In this document: piece by piece, positions 18,134 to 27,578 of the stretch
Layout: every line of letters starts with the position of its first letter
Numbering within the stretch: position 1 is the stretch's first letter
DNA from: Dechloromonas denitrificans
GTDB taxonomy: Bacteria; Pseudomonadota; Gammaproteobacteria; Burkholderiales; Rhodocyclaceae
Direction: 5' to 3'
Assembly (NCBI RefSeq): GCF_001551835.1
Contig: NZ_LODL01000021.1
Span: forward strand, 423,497-487,496
DNA length: 64,000 bases
Made by a program: the position numbers and the translations under genes
The notes under the pieces: generated by a model
What the model saw: the letters and a program-made list of their open reading frames with translations, nothing else
Told to the model about the DNA's origin: nothing
Databases searched by the model: none

Positions 18134-20458
18134 TTACTCTTCGACCTGAACGACGGTCGTCACGTCGGGCATCAGCGAGAGGTCCATGCGATGCTTGGAA
18201 CCGTAGGTCGGCACGCCCAACTCTTCTTCCAGCAATTCCCACCCGGCCGGCAGATTCCAGAAGTCCTTGAACTCCTTGGTGAATTTCTCGGACAGTCCGA
18301 AGCTGGTGGCAAACATATGCTGGACCTGTACCGAGGCGTGCTTGTTGATGATCCGTTCGCGCTCTTCCTTCATCCACTCGCGGGTCGGCAGGGCACGGGC
18401 AAGGCGCTCCTTGCGCATCGCCGAACGACGGGCCAGGGTCTTGGCTTCGTCGACCGTGTAGACGCCCTTGGCATCCTGGGTGAAGACCGCGCCATAGACC
18501 TTCTGCGCGTATTCCGGCAGCAGGAACTTCTGGTTCAGGTCGTTCTCGATGGCCTTGACCTCGCGATCGATCGGATCGCCGAAGCCCGGGCCGCCGCGCA
18601 GGTAGTTCAGGTAGAGGTCGTGGTTGTCGTAGCAATCCTCGGTGGTGACGCACTGCTTGTCGCGCTTGACCACCGCCGTCGCGTCAAGGTGGCGCTCGTA
18701 GTCGGGTGCCGAGGGATCGATGTCGCCGCCGAGCGGCAGCGAGTCGCCGATCGCGATGCGCTCCTTGAGGCCTGTCTTGTGGGCTTCGAAACGGTAGCCG
18801 GTGGCCGACGGGTAGCCGCCCATCATGCCCCAGTCGCTGTTCATGAAGCCGTTGCCCATGAAGAACATCGTCCAGTCCTGGGCGTTCCAGACCATGCGCA
18901 GGGTTTCGAAACCGCAGCCGCCGCGGTACTTGCCGTAGCCGCCGGAGTTGGCCTTGACGTTGCGGCCGAGGTAAAGGAGCGGCTCGGCCATTTCCCAGAT
19001 TTCGATGTCGCCCATGTCGCCTTCCGGATTCCAGATGGCGGCGGCGTGGTTCAGGCCGTCCTTGACGGCGCAGGCGCCGGTGCCGCAAGAAGAGGCCTCG
19101 AAGCTGTTGACCGCATGGATCTCGCCATCCTGATTGATGCCGCCGCCCTGCAGCCAATTGGAGGTATTGGCGTTGCCGGCATTGACCTCTTCCAGATAGC
19201 CGCGGCTGAAGTAGGACTGGCCGAGACCGCGCCACAACGCCGCCCAGCCGGAGACCAGGAAGTGCCAGGCATAGGCGTGGCCGGTGCGGCGGTCATCCGG
19301 GTTGCACCAGGTGCCCTTGGGCAGGTGGAACTCGGTAGCGTAGTAGGCGCCGTCGTTGATGCGCTGGGTGGGGACCAGAGTCTGGCACATCATCACCCAG
19401 ATGCCTGAGGTGAAAGCCACCTGGTGTGCATTGAAGGTATGCCAGCCCCAGCGGCTGGCGCCTTCGAAGTCGAGCCGCCACTTGCCGTCCGGCTTGATGG
19501 TCATCTCGCAGGGGGAGTGCATTATCGAATCGAGCTTGGCGAAGGCATTGGAGACCTGCACGTCGTCGTGCTTGAAAGGCACATCGACGAAGGACACCTT
19601 ACGGTACTTGCCCGGCAGGGTCATCGCCTTGACCCGACTCATCAGGCCGCGGCGGCCTTCCTCGATCACTTCGTGCGAGAACTTCATGTACGCATCAAGG
19701 CCGTCGGCCCGGATCACCTCCTCGACCAGCTCGCGGATCATGTGGCAGCCGGCAATGCGGGTCTTCTCGTCGAGAATCCAGTATTTCGGCGTGCGTACCG
19801 AACGTTGGCTTTCATGCAGCCAGTCGCGCAGCGGCTCGTCGTTGATACCGGTCTTACGGCAGGTAATCATGTAGCCGTCGCCGAAACGCTGGGTCTGGCC
19901 GGTGGACATCGAACCCGGCGTCACGGCGCCGGTGTCGATGACGTGGGTGACGCCGCCCACCCAGCCGATCAGCTTGCCATCCCAGAAGATCGGGACGATG
20001 GTGGCGATGTCGCAGGGGTGCACGTTGCCGATCGAACAGTCATTGGTCGTAAACATGTCGCCGGGATTGATCGTCGGGTTGGCTTCCCAGTTGTTCTCGA
20101 TCATGTACTTGATCGCTGCGCCCATGGTGCCGACGTGGATGATGATGCCAGTCGAGGTCAGGACGCAGTCGCCGGCGGCGTTGTAGAGCGTGAAGCAGAG
20201 TTCGCCTTCCTGCTCGACGATCGGGCTGGCGGCGATCTTTTTCGCCGTTTCGCGGGCATGGACCAGGCCGCCGCGCAGCTTGGAGAACAGCTTTTCGTAG
20301 CCGATCGGGTCGCTGTCGCGCAGTTCCAGCTGTTCCAGGCCGTTGTAGTAGCCGGTCGCCTTGGTGCGCTCGATGATCGCATCGCGGTGCTGCTTGAGCG
20401 TCATGCCGCTGGCCAGCAGGTTGCCGATGCCGATTTCTTTGGTGCTCATCATATTCAT
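18134..20458 (-). CDS. acxB: Acetone carboxylase alpha subunit (HyuB-like)
   Basis: A 774-residue HyuB/hydantoinase B-type subunit, about 86 kDa, the expected size of the alpha subunit. Recognisable blocks are IASPIVEQEGELCFTLYNAAGDCVLTSTGIIIHVGTMG, NPGDMFTTNDCSIGNVHPCDIATIVPIFWDGKLIGWVGG, LPGKYRKVSFVDVPF and GGYGKYRGGCGFETLRMVW. It contains part of the active site in which acetone, phosphorylated to an enolate equivalent, is carboxylated. The ATG at 20458 has GAGGAG 8 nt upstream. It starts 11 nt after the acxA stop. Confidence 0.95.
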   Translation of the reverse strand: MNMMSTKEIGIGNLLASGMTLKQHRDAIIERTKATGYYNGLEQLELRDSDPIGYEKLFSKLRGGLVHARETAKKIAASPIVEQEGELCFTLYNAAGDCVLTSTGIIIHVGTMGAAIKYMIENNWEANPTINPGDMFTTNDCSIGNVHPCDIATIVPIFWDGKLIGWVGGVTHVIDTGAVTPGSMSTGQTQRFGDGYMITCRKTGINDEPLRDWLHESQRSVRTPKYWILDEKTRIAGCHMIRELVEEVIRADGLDAYMKFSHEVIEEGRRGLMSRVKAMTLPGKYRKVSFVDVPFKHDDVQVSNAFAKLDSIMHSPCEMTIKPDGKWRLDFEGASRWGWHTFNAHQVAFTSGIWVMMCQTLVPTQRINDGAYYATEFHLPKGTWCNPDDRRTGHAYAWHFLVSGWAALWRGLGQSYFSRGYLEEVNAGNANTSNWLQGGGINQDGEIHAVNSFEASSCGTGACAVKDGLNHAAAIWNPEGDMGDIEIWEMAEPLLYLGRNVKANSGGYGKYRGGCGFETLRMVWNAQDWTMFFMGNGFMNSDWGMMGGYPSATGYRFEAHKTGLKERIAIGDSLPLGGDIDPSAPDYERHLDATAVVKRDKQCVTTEDCYDNHDLYLNYLRGGPGFGDPIDREVKAIENDLNQKFLLPEYAQKVYGAVFTQDAKGVYTVDEAKTLARRSAMRKERLARALPTREWMKEERERIINKHASVQVQHMFATSFGLSEKFTKEFKDFWNLPAGWELLEEELGVPTYGSKHRMDLSLMPDVTTVVQVEE

Positions 20459-20469
20459 GATTTATCTCC

Positions 20470-22617
20470 TCACTTGACTTCTTTGAGATGGAACAGGCGA
20501 TGCTTGTCGATCGTGGTTTCGAAGCCGTCCGGCACGACGAAGGTCGTCGCGTCGGATTCGATGATGGCGGGGCCGACGATGTGGTTCCCGGCCTTCAGCG
20601 ACTCCATCTTCCACAGCGCCGCTTCGACCCAGCGCTTGTGGCGGTAGAACGGGCGGGTACCGAGATAGGCCTCCTTGGGCGGCGTCGGGCCGCAGTCCGC
20701 GTCCTCCGGCAGCACCGGTTTCTGCGTGACGACCATGCCGCGTAGAATGGCGCCGGTGATCGAGAAGCCGAGTTCCGGCGAGCGGGCTGAACTGGCATAG
20801 ACCCGGCCGTAGGTAGTTTCGAAGCTATCGACGATCTGGTCCCAGTCTGCTGCGGTGGACGCACTGGAAACGGGAGAAACGATTTCGAGATCGTTCAACT
20901 GCCCCATGTACTGCATCTTGTAGCCGGGGATCAGCAGCACGTCTTCCGGCTTGAAGCCGTTGATGATGAACTCGTCGATTACCTTGACCGCCAGTTCGCC
21001 CCAGGCTTCCTGCAGCGTGGCGCAGGCCGCCGCCTTCTTGTCGTCGCTCGCGAACTGGGCAACCCCGAGGTCGACCGACTTGTCGTAGCGATACTCGAAG
21101 TCGGCACAGGCGCAGCCGAAAGCCGAGAAACCGGCGGCCCAGGCGGGGACCACGACATCCTTGAAGCCGACGCCCTCGGTATAGCCGTAGGTGTGCACCG
21201 GGCCGGCGCCACCGTAGGAGAAGCAGGTGAACTCGGCCGGGTTGTAGCCCTTGGCGCTGATGTTGGCGCGCAGGTATTCGGACAGCGTCAGGTCGAGCAG
21301 CTCGATGACGCCGGCCGCCGCATCTTCGACCGAGAGGCCGAGCGGGTCGGCGATCTGCGCCTTGATGTGGTCACGAGCGCGCTGGACGTCGAGCTTGATG
21401 GCGCCGCCGAGGAAGTTCTGCGGATTGAGGTAGCCGAGCACGACGTGGCAATCGGAGACCGAGACCGTATCCAAGCCGCTTTCCGGCCAGCAGGTGCCGA
21501 CGCGGTAGCCGGCACTGTCCGGGCCGAGCTTGATCGATTTGCTGTACGGGTCAAGGCGGACGAAACTGCCGGCACCGGCACCGACCGAGTCCATCGCCAC
21601 CAGCGGCAGCGACAGGACCAGGCGGGCCATGTCGGGGTCGGACTTGATGGCGAAATTGCCCTTGGTGATCAGCGCCACGTCGAAGCTGGTACCGCCGATG
21701 TCGGAGCAGGCGATGTTCTCGTCGCCGAGGTATTCACCGAGCAACTTGGAACCGATCACCCCGCCGATCGGGCCGGAGACGATGGTGCGGGCCAGTTCCT
21801 TGGCCTTCCAGCTGATCGTGCCGCCGTGCGTCGCCATCACCCGCAGATCGAACTTGGCGCCGTGTTTCTTGAAGCGGTCGCTGACCTTCTTCAGCGTCTG
21901 GCGCGACGGTTCGGCGCCGTAGGCTTCGAGGATGGTGGTGTTCATCCGGTGGCTTTCCTTGCGCGACGGGTAGTAATCGACCGATGCGAAGACCGGGATG
22001 TCCGCCTTGAGTTTCTTCAGTTCGTCACGCACCAGATCGCGCGCCCGCTGTTCGCTGGCCTCGTTCTTGTGGGACTGCAGCAGGCAGATCACGATGGCCT
22101 GGGAACCGGCCTCGACCAGATCGCGGGTGGCCTGGCGCACTTCGTCTTCGCGCAACGGAATGACGATCTTGCCCTGGACATCGGTGCGCTCGGTGACACC
22201 GCGGGTGCGGGAAACCGGCACCAGCGGCTCGTCGTAACGGTGGGTGTTGAGGTGGATGCGATCTTCCAGGGCGTAGCCCAGGTAGCTCTGCAAGGCGCGC
22301 CCCATCGAGTGGATTTGCTCGAAGCCCTTGTTGCAGATCAGGCCGACATCAAGGCCCTTGCGCATCAGGATGCGGTTGAGCATCGCGGTGCCGGAATAGA
22401 CGCAGGTCACCAGTTCCGGATAAACGTCATCGACGTTCCGCCCCCAGTGTTCGAGAGCGTCGACCGACGAGTTATAGATGGCGAGGGATTCGTCCCCCGG
22501 GTTGCTTTGCGCCTTGCCGACGACAAAACGTCCATCGGCCCGCACAAAAAAGGTATCGGTCATCGTGCCGCCGGCATCGATGCCCATCACCTGTACGTTT
22601 GACTGCTGGATTTGCAT
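20470..22617 (-). CDS. acxA: Acetone carboxylase beta subunit (HyuA-like)
   Basis: A 715-residue HyuA/hydantoinase A-type subunit of about 78 kDa, the expected size of the beta subunit. The actin/HSP70-like nucleotide-binding fold is shown by VMGIDAGGTMTDTFFVRADG at the N-terminus, GTAMLNRILMRKGLDVGLICNKGFE, CSDIGGTSFDVALITKG, and SYGGAGPVHTYGYTEGVGFKDVVVPAWAAGFSAFG. It binds ATP and starts the acxABC operon. AGGAG lies about 7 nt before the ATG, and a -24/-12 promoter lies about 53 nt further upstream. Confidence 0.95.
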   Translation of the reverse strand: MQIQQSNVQVMGIDAGGTMTDTFFVRADGRFVVGKAQSNPGDESLAIYNSSVDALEHWGRNVDDVYPELVTCVYSGTAMLNRILMRKGLDVGLICNKGFEQIHSMGRALQSYLGYALEDRIHLNTHRYDEPLVPVSRTRGVTERTDVQGKIVIPLREDEVRQATRDLVEAGSQAIVICLLQSHKNEASEQRARDLVRDELKKLKADIPVFASVDYYPSRKESHRMNTTILEAYGAEPSRQTLKKVSDRFKKHGAKFDLRVMATHGGTISWKAKELARTIVSGPIGGVIGSKLLGEYLGDENIACSDIGGTSFDVALITKGNFAIKSDPDMARLVLSLPLVAMDSVGAGAGSFVRLDPYSKSIKLGPDSAGYRVGTCWPESGLDTVSVSDCHVVLGYLNPQNFLGGAIKLDVQRARDHIKAQIADPLGLSVEDAAAGVIELLDLTLSEYLRANISAKGYNPAEFTCFSYGGAGPVHTYGYTEGVGFKDVVVPAWAAGFSAFGCACADFEYRYDKSVDLGVAQFASDDKKAAACATLQEAWGELAVKVIDEFIINGFKPEDVLLIPGYKMQYMGQLNDLEIVSPVSSASTAADWDQIVDSFETTYGRVYASSARSPELGFSITGAILRGMVVTQKPVLPEDADCGPTPPKEAYLGTRPFYRHKRWVEAALWKMESLKAGNHIVGPAIIESDATTFVVPDGFETTIDKHRLFHLKEVK

Positions 22618-22669
22618 GTTTGTCTCCTGTCATTGGTATGTTGTGGTGAGTGATCCCACGCTGACCTAA

Positions 22670-22686
22670 TGGCAAGGGGCGGGCCA
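22670..22686 (-). promoter_or_regulatory. Sigma-54 promoter of acxABC
   Basis: Read leftward: TGGCCCGCCCCTTGCCA. The invariant GG and GC are 10 bp apart and the -12 TTGC is exact against the consensus TGGCAC-N5-TTGCA. It lies 53-69 nt upstream of acxA, divergent from the sigma-54 activator gene acxR. Confidence 0.85.
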
Positions 22687-22815
22687 GGTCGCGAAAAAGT
22701 CGCCACCCGGTTGAATTCCATCGATTAATCATGAGCTTGGCGAAAACACGAAGAAAACGACAACTGTCCGGCCAATGGCAGAAAAACGTCCTGAATCACG
22801 ACGCCAATTTTCGAC

Positions 22816-22832
22816 TGTCCGAATTCCGGACA
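22816..22832. promoter_or_regulatory. Candidate AcxR activator site
   Basis: TGTCCGAATTCCGGACA is a 17-bp inverted repeat with one mismatch in the arms, about 130 bp upstream of the -24 element of acxA. A further TGTCCGG half-site lies at 22765. This is the normal place for an upstream activator sequence of a sigma-54 system. Assignment to AcxR is inferred from position. Confidence 0.55.
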
Positions 22833-22932
22833 CTTCTTCAATGCTTTGCTGCGCCGCACAAGCCATTGATACACAATGACTTTTATTGACTTCCTTATCA
22901 TCGCCGGCTACGTTTACGATTAAGTAAATCAA

Positions 22933-24987
22933 TTGTTCTGCCGCGTTAATTCCGGAGCCCGCCACGAGACCAAAGTGAGTCCCCACAGCAATCTTCTTAT
23001 TCCACGAATCGGCGATGAGTCGGCAGTAGCCTGCTCCTGGGAACGTTTCCTCCAGGACATGCCACTGCCCGCTGTCGGCGTACGTAATGTTGTACTCGAC
23101 TCATGGCGGCGCAGCCGCTCGGAGGCGGTCGATCCGACCACCGGCAGTGCGCCGGCCGCCGATGGCGACAGGATTTACCAGTTGCGGGCGCGTTCCCGGG
23201 ATTTATACGAAGCTGCCAAGCCGGTGCTCGAAACCCTGCGTGAAATTCTGCGCGAATCCGGCACCCTGATCATGCTCAGTGATCCGAGCGGCACCATTCT
23301 CGATCTCAATGGCGAATCCCGGGCCCGCGATGCCGGCGAACAGATCAATCTGGCACCGGGCGGCTGCTGGAGCGAGGAACTGATCGGCACCAACGCCATC
23401 GGCACGACCATTGCAACGCACCAGCCGGTGCAGATCTACGCCAGCGAACACTACTGCATCGACGTCAAGCACTGGACCTGCGCCGCCGCGCCCATCCTCG
23501 ATCCGCTGGGGAAGACGTTGCTCGGTGTTGTCGATGTCTCCGGAGTCAAGGAAACCTTCCACGGCCATACGCTCGGCCTGGTCATTTCAGCCGCCAAGCA
23601 GATAGAGGGCGTGCTGGCCCGGCGCGATGCCGAATTGCATGGCCGCCTGCTCGAGCACGCCATGGATGGCTTCAGCCGGTATGGCAATGATTGCGTCGTG
23701 CTGTTCGACCAGCGCGGCCGCATCGTCAAAACCAGTGGCAGCATGCAACAGGCCCGTGAAATGTACGGCGTACGCCTGCCGTTCGAAGTGGGCAGCCAGC
23801 TAACGGCCCTCGACTTCGCCGTGCATCCCGACGAGCGCATCCGACAGACACCCCTGTGGCTCCGCCCGGAATGGCTGCACCCGGTCCGCTCCCGCGATGG
23901 CGACCTCGGCACCCTGCTGGTTATCCCCACTGGCAATCCGCATCGACCGATGGTCAATACCTCGACCTTGGCGATTACGGCAACAGGCGATGTCTTCGCC
24001 GAGATCATCGGCACCAGCCAAGCCATTTCGACGGCGAAGGCGCGGGCCAGAAGGATTGCGCCGCTTGACCTGCCCGTACTGCTGCTCGGCGAAACCGGCG
24101 CCGGCAAGGAAGTATTCGCACGTGCCATCCACAAGGCGAGCCGCAAACCGGAAGGACCTTTCATTGCCGTCAACTGCGGCGCCCTGACCCGTGAACTGCT
24201 GGCCAGCGAACTGTTCGGCTACAGCGAAGGGGCTTTCACTGGCGCCCGCCGCGGCGGCCTGCCCGGCAAGTTCGAGCAGGCGGATGGTGGCACCCTGTTC
24301 CTCGACGAAATCGGCGAAATGCCGCTCGACATGCAACCGCATCTGCTCCGTGTGCTGCAGGATGGCGTCGTCGTCCGGCTCGGCGATACCCGCGAGCGGA
24401 AAGTGGCAGTGCGCATCGTTGCCGCCACCAACCGGGACTTGCAAGCAGATGCCCGCGCCGGCCGCTTCCGTGAAGACCTTTTCCACCGGCTCTGCGTCAT
24501 CAGCCTGCACCTGCCGCCCTTGCGCGAACGCCCGGAGGATACCGAAGCGATCATCGGCCATCTCAACCAGCGCCTTGCCCAAAAATATGGATGCCCGCCG
24601 AAGAGCCTCGATCCGGAGGTCTTGGCCCATTTGCTGCGCTATCGCTGGCCGGGCAACACCCGGGAATTGCAAAATGTTTTCGAGGCGATGTTTGCGCTGA
24701 GCGATGGCAATCGCATCGATGGCACGCTGCTCCCGCCACACATTGGTGCTGCCACCGTCGATTCGGTGCTGGTCAACGGCGGCGTCATGCCTGCCGTGGC
24801 GGCCGGACGTTTAGCCGAGATGGAAAGATCGGTGATCAATGCGGCTGTTGCCAATGCCCGTGGCAACCTGTCGATGGCAGCACGAAACCTGGGCATCTCG
24901 CGCAGCACGCTCTACGTCAAATTAGCTGCCATGCGTGAATCAACGAAGGCTGGATCGTTACCCTTGTCATTGAGCCCCGCCCCATAA
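22933..24987 (+). CDS. acxR: AcxR-type sigma-54-dependent transcriptional activator
   Basis: A 684-residue AcoR-family regulator. Residues 90-230 form the GAF sensor ([54 protein letters not shown]). The AAA+ domain has Walker A GETGAGKE near 386, the sigma-54 contact loop GAFTGA at 433-438, Walker [12 protein letters not shown] and the arginine finger region, then a Fis-type helix-turn-helix ([21 protein letters not shown]). It is divergent from acxABC and should activate its -24/-12 promoter in response to acetone or a related ketone or alcohol. No receiver domain, so it senses ligand directly. Confidence 0.92.
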   Translation: MFCRVNSGARHETKVSPHSNLLIPRIGDESAVACSWERFLQDMPLPAVGVRNVVLDSWRRSRSEAVDPTTGSAPAADGDRIYQLRARSRDLYEAAKPVLETLREILRESGTLIMLSDPSGTILDLNGESRARDAGEQINLAPGGCWSEELIGTNAIGTTIATHQPVQIYASEHYCIDVKHWTCAAAPILDPLGKTLLGVVDVSGVKETFHGHTLGLVISAAKQIEGVLARRDAELHGRLLEHAMDGFSRYGNDCVVLFDQRGRIVKTSGSMQQAREMYGVRLPFEVGSQLTALDFAVHPDERIRQTPLWLRPEWLHPVRSRDGDLGTLLVIPTGNPHRPMVNTSTLAITATGDVFAEIIGTSQAISTAKARARRIAPLDLPVLLLGETGAGKEVFARAIHKASRKPEGPFIAVNCGALTRELLASELFGYSEGAFTGARRGGLPGKFEQADGGTLFLDEIGEMPLDMQPHLLRVLQDGVVVRLGDTRERKVAVRIVAATNRDLQADARAGRFREDLFHRLCVISLHLPPLRERPEDTEAIIGHLNQRLAQKYGCPPKSLDPEVLAHLLRYRWPGNTRELQNVFEAMFALSDGNRIDGTLLPPHIGAATVDSVLVNGGVMPAVAAGRLAEMERSVINAAVANARGNLSMAARNLGISRSTLYVKLAAMRESTKAGSLPLSLSPAP

Positions 24988-25034
24988 GCGGCTTTAAGCT
25001 GGAAACGCTGAGCCGCAGTAGAAGCGTCACAATG

Positions 25035-25085
25035 CCTGCGGTCGACTGCCTTTTCAGGGCAATTTCAGGGGCGCCCTGCCTGGCA
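25035..25085. repeat. Direct repeat, right copy flanking the acx locus
   Basis: About 51 bp matching 16104-16154 in the same orientation with about four mismatches. It lies between acxR and the convergent zinc-ribbon gene, beginning some 48 nt after the acxR stop. On the minus strand it still reads PGRAPLKLP and stop, paralleling the PGRAPRKLP end of the CoA-transferase, and includes CTGCGGTCGAC at 25036. Confidence 0.75.
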
Positions 25086-25099
25086 CCCCGAAAGCAAAA

Positions 25100-26143
25100 T
25101 CAGCTACTGGCCCGCGCCGCCGCGCCGCAGGCATGGCAGAAGCGGGCGAAGGCACTCTTCCGCTCATTACACTGGCCGCAATGGTCGAACAGGCAGATGC
25201 CGCAATGCGGGCAATAGTCGATTGCCGTATTGGCCAGGTCGACCGGCCGTTCGCAACCGGGGCAGACTTTCTTGGCCAGCCGGGCGAGCGCCGTGTCGTA
25301 GCTCAGTTCCTTGCGCCGCTCGACATCGGGCAGGCTCTCGGCCTGTTTCTGCCGTTCCAGGTAGCGGTTCAGCGAAACGATGGCCTGCCGCCCGACCAAC
25401 ACGGTAATGACGATGCCGACGACGTAGCGGACATAGCCGCCATAGCTCGGCAGGTAAGGTACCAGTTCGACGAAGAAGGCGAACAGCGCGAAGTAGATAA
25501 AGCCCCAGACGAAGGGCCAGTAGGTGCTCTTGCGCTTCTTGGCGAACAGCCAGCCGGCAATGCCGAGCAACGGCACGGTCAGCGTCAGGCGGTAGAGGAA
25601 GACGCGCAGCTCCTGGCTGCGCTGCCCGGTCTCTAGCTGGCCGGCGGCGGCTTGCTCCAGCTCGCGCAACTGCCGCTGCGCCCGCGCCTCGGCCTGCTGG
25701 GCATCGAGCAGGATCTGCTGTTGCGCCTCGACCTCGCTCAACGCCTTGCGCTCGGCAGCCTTCAGCGTATCGAGCTCCTGTGTGCGGGCGATCAGTTCCG
25801 GGTCCTGCTCGGCGCGCTGGGTGACGTGCCGGGTGGCCAGCCAGTTGTTGAAAGTATCGCGGGCGCTCGCTGAATTGGCGCGCGCCGTATTATGGCCGAG
25901 GCGTGCCTGATCCAGCTTGTCCTGGGCTTCCTGGCGGGTTTTCTGGGTCTGTTTGATGGCACCGCGTGCCTGCTCGGCCTGCGGCTGGTCGATGAAATCT
26001 TCCAGCGTGTAGTGATGCTCGACTTTGGGCAGGTTCTCGACTATCGTCCCACCGAGCCCGATCAGAAAACTGGCAAAGACAAAGGCGACGATCCACAGAC
26101 CGAAGCGGAACCATTTTTCGGAAAGACGCAGCGCCTTGCTCAT
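25100..26143 (-). CDS. Membrane protein with coiled coil and C-terminal zinc ribbons
   Basis: A 347-residue protein not assigned to a named family. In order: one membrane helix at about residues 14-34, a long predicted coiled coil at about 50-165 rich in Gln, Glu, Arg and Ala, three membrane helices between about 178 and 258, and a C-terminal zinc-ribbon region with four C-x2-C pairs (CPGC, CPHC, CGQC, CHAC). The ribbon suggests metal binding or protein contact in the cytoplasm. Its start overlaps the DUF808 stop (ATGA), so it is the second gene of a two-gene unit. Confidence 0.75.
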   Translation of the reverse strand: MSKALRLSEKWFRFGLWIVAFVFASFLIGLGGTIVENLPKVEHHYTLEDFIDQPQAEQARGAIKQTQKTRQEAQDKLDQARLGHNTARANSASARDTFNNWLATRHVTQRAEQDPELIARTQELDTLKAAERKALSEVEAQQQILLDAQQAEARAQRQLRELEQAAAGQLETGQRSQELRVFLYRLTLTVPLLGIAGWLFAKKRKSTYWPFVWGFIYFALFAFFVELVPYLPSYGGYVRYVVGIVITVLVGRQAIVSLNRYLERQKQAESLPDVERRKELSYDTALARLAKKVCPGCERPVDLANTAIDYCPHCGICLFDHCGQCNERKSAFARFCHACGAAARASS

Positions 26144-27063
26144 GCTTGCTCCTTTTTGAAGAGGCCGGCCACGCCGCTGCCGGCTTTGACAACGAACAAG
26201 GCCAGCGCGCCGCCGACAACGCCAACCACAATATCGAGCAACAGCGACAGCACACCGCCGAACAAGCCGGCCGCCTCGGCCAGCCCTTCGATACCGTGAT
26301 GTACCGGCGGTAGGCCGTGGCTGAGGATGCTGCCGCCGACCATGAACATGGCGACGGTACCAATCACCGTCAGCGCCTTCATCAGCTTCGGCGCGGCGAG
26401 CACCAGCCCCTGGCCAAGGCCGCGGGCCAGTCCGTTGCTCTTCTTCAGCAGGTAAAAACCGAGGTCGTCGAGCTTGACGATGCCGGCGACGATGCCATAG
26501 ACGCCGACCGTCATGATCAGGCCGATCCCGGCCAGCACGCTGACCTGAGTCATAAACGGCTGGCTGGCGACGGTGCCGAGCGCGATGACGATGATCTCGG
26601 CCGAGAGCACGAAGTCGGTACGGATGGCGCCCTTGATCTTGTCGGCCTCGAAGACTGCCAGATCGACGGTCTCGTCAAGCAACGCAGTCAGTTCTTCGGC
26701 ATGGTGCGCCGCATCTTCGGCGGCGCTGTGCAGCCATTTGTGGGCCAGCTTTTCGACGCCCTCGAAGCAGAGATAGAAGCCGCCGAGCATCAGCAGCGGC
26801 ATCACCGCCCACGGGATGAAGGCGCTGATCGCCAGCGCCGCCGGCACCAGGATCACCTTGTTCTTCAGCGAACCGACCGCCACCGCCCAGACCACCGGCA
26901 GTTCACGCTCGGCGCGGACACCGGAGACTTGTTCGGCATTGAGGGCCAGATCGTCGCCCAGCACGCCGGCCGTTTTCTTGGCGGCGACCTTGGTCAGCAG
27001 CGCGACATCGTCGAGGACGCTGGCAATATCATCGATCAGGACAAGCAGGCTGGCTCCGGCCAT
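26140..27063 (-). CDS. DUF808 family inner-membrane protein (YedI-like)
   Basis: A 307-residue DUF808 protein like E. coli YedI. The N-terminal block MAGASLLVLIDDIASVLDDVALLTKVAAKKTAGVLGDDLALNAEQVSG is almost diagnostic. Several hydrophobic helices follow (VWAVAVGSLKNKVILVPAALAISAFIPWAVMPLLMLGGFYLCFEG and others). The biochemical function of the family is unknown; transport has been suggested only by topology. First gene of the unit with the zinc-ribbon membrane protein. A MITE-like repeat lies about 100 nt upstream. Confidence 0.88.
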   Translation of the reverse strand: MAGASLLVLIDDIASVLDDVALLTKVAAKKTAGVLGDDLALNAEQVSGVRAERELPVVWAVAVGSLKNKVILVPAALAISAFIPWAVMPLLMLGGFYLCFEGVEKLAHKWLHSAAEDAAHHAEELTALLDETVDLAVFEADKIKGAIRTDFVLSAEIIVIALGTVASQPFMTQVSVLAGIGLIMTVGVYGIVAGIVKLDDLGFYLLKKSNGLARGLGQGLVLAAPKLMKALTVIGTVAMFMVGGSILSHGLPPVHHGIEGLAEAAGLFGGVLSLLLDIVVGVVGGALALFVVKAGSGVAGLFKKEQA

Positions 27064-27162
27064 CGGACACTTTCGTTGTTCTTGGTGGCCGCGATTTTAC
27101 CGGCACAATCGCTCAGGCGCTCATGACAAGCGCCTGAGCGGGCCGGCACCGGGCAGCAAGGG

Positions 27163-27268
27163 AAGTGCTGATCTATTGAAACATGTCATTCCCGCGCAGG
27201 CGGGAATCCAGAAAAATCAACGGACTGGATCCCCGCTTTCGCGTGGATGACGAATATTTCAGCGTCTC
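27163..27268. repeat. MITE/dRS3-like palindromic element, copy 2
   Basis: An inverted copy of the element at 3563-3668. The arm ATTCCC-N8-GGGAAT is exact, the second hairpin is slightly degenerate, and the ends TGCTGAT and TTTCAGCG match the first copy. It lies between the DUF808 gene and a small conserved gene. Similarity between copies 1 and 2 is high over the whole length, about 85% by eye. Confidence 0.75.
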
Positions 27269-27269
27269 C

Positions 27270-27500
27270 CTAAGCGGCGAAAGTCAGCTTCAGTGAATCG
27301 ATCAGTTCGTGCAGCGCTGCGCGCAGGTGGACCTCGCTGCAGCCCATCAGCACGCCGTCTTCCAGCGCGTCGAGGGCCAGTTGCTGCAGCTCGCGAAAGT
27401 TTTCGTTGAGCACCTTGATCTTCTCGGTGCAGGCAATCGGGCTGCCGTCCTGCGCCTGCCAAACCGGCAGTGCGGCGTCCTCGGGATTGGTCAAAGCCAT
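27270..27500 (-). CDS. Small conserved hypothetical protein
   Basis: A 76-residue acidic, helical protein with no recognisable domain, signal peptide or membrane segment. It reads like a compact helical bundle (KIKVLNENFRELQQLALDALEDGVLMGCSEVHLRAALHELIDSL). A CAGGA lies 11 nt before the ATG. Composition and codon use match the neighbouring genes, which supports it as a real gene. Its 3' end abuts the MITE-like repeat, which may provide its terminator. Confidence 0.6.
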   Translation of the reverse strand: MALTNPEDAALPVWQAQDGSPIACTEKIKVLNENFRELQQLALDALEDGVLMGCSEVHLRAALHELIDSLKLTFAA

Positions 27501-27578
27501 GTTGCGTTCGTTCCTGTGTTTCGAAAACCGGCGGCAAGTCTCGCATTCCCTGCCCCGGCGCGCAATCGGCCAGCCCGT

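Noticed and set aside
21193..22602. 469-residue plus-strand frame
   Set aside because: Antisense to acxA; no protein features.
22816..22832. TGTCCGAATTCCGGACA as a GlrR box
   Set aside because: The spacing between TGTC and GACA is 9, not 10, and the site is next to acxR; it fits an AcxR site better.
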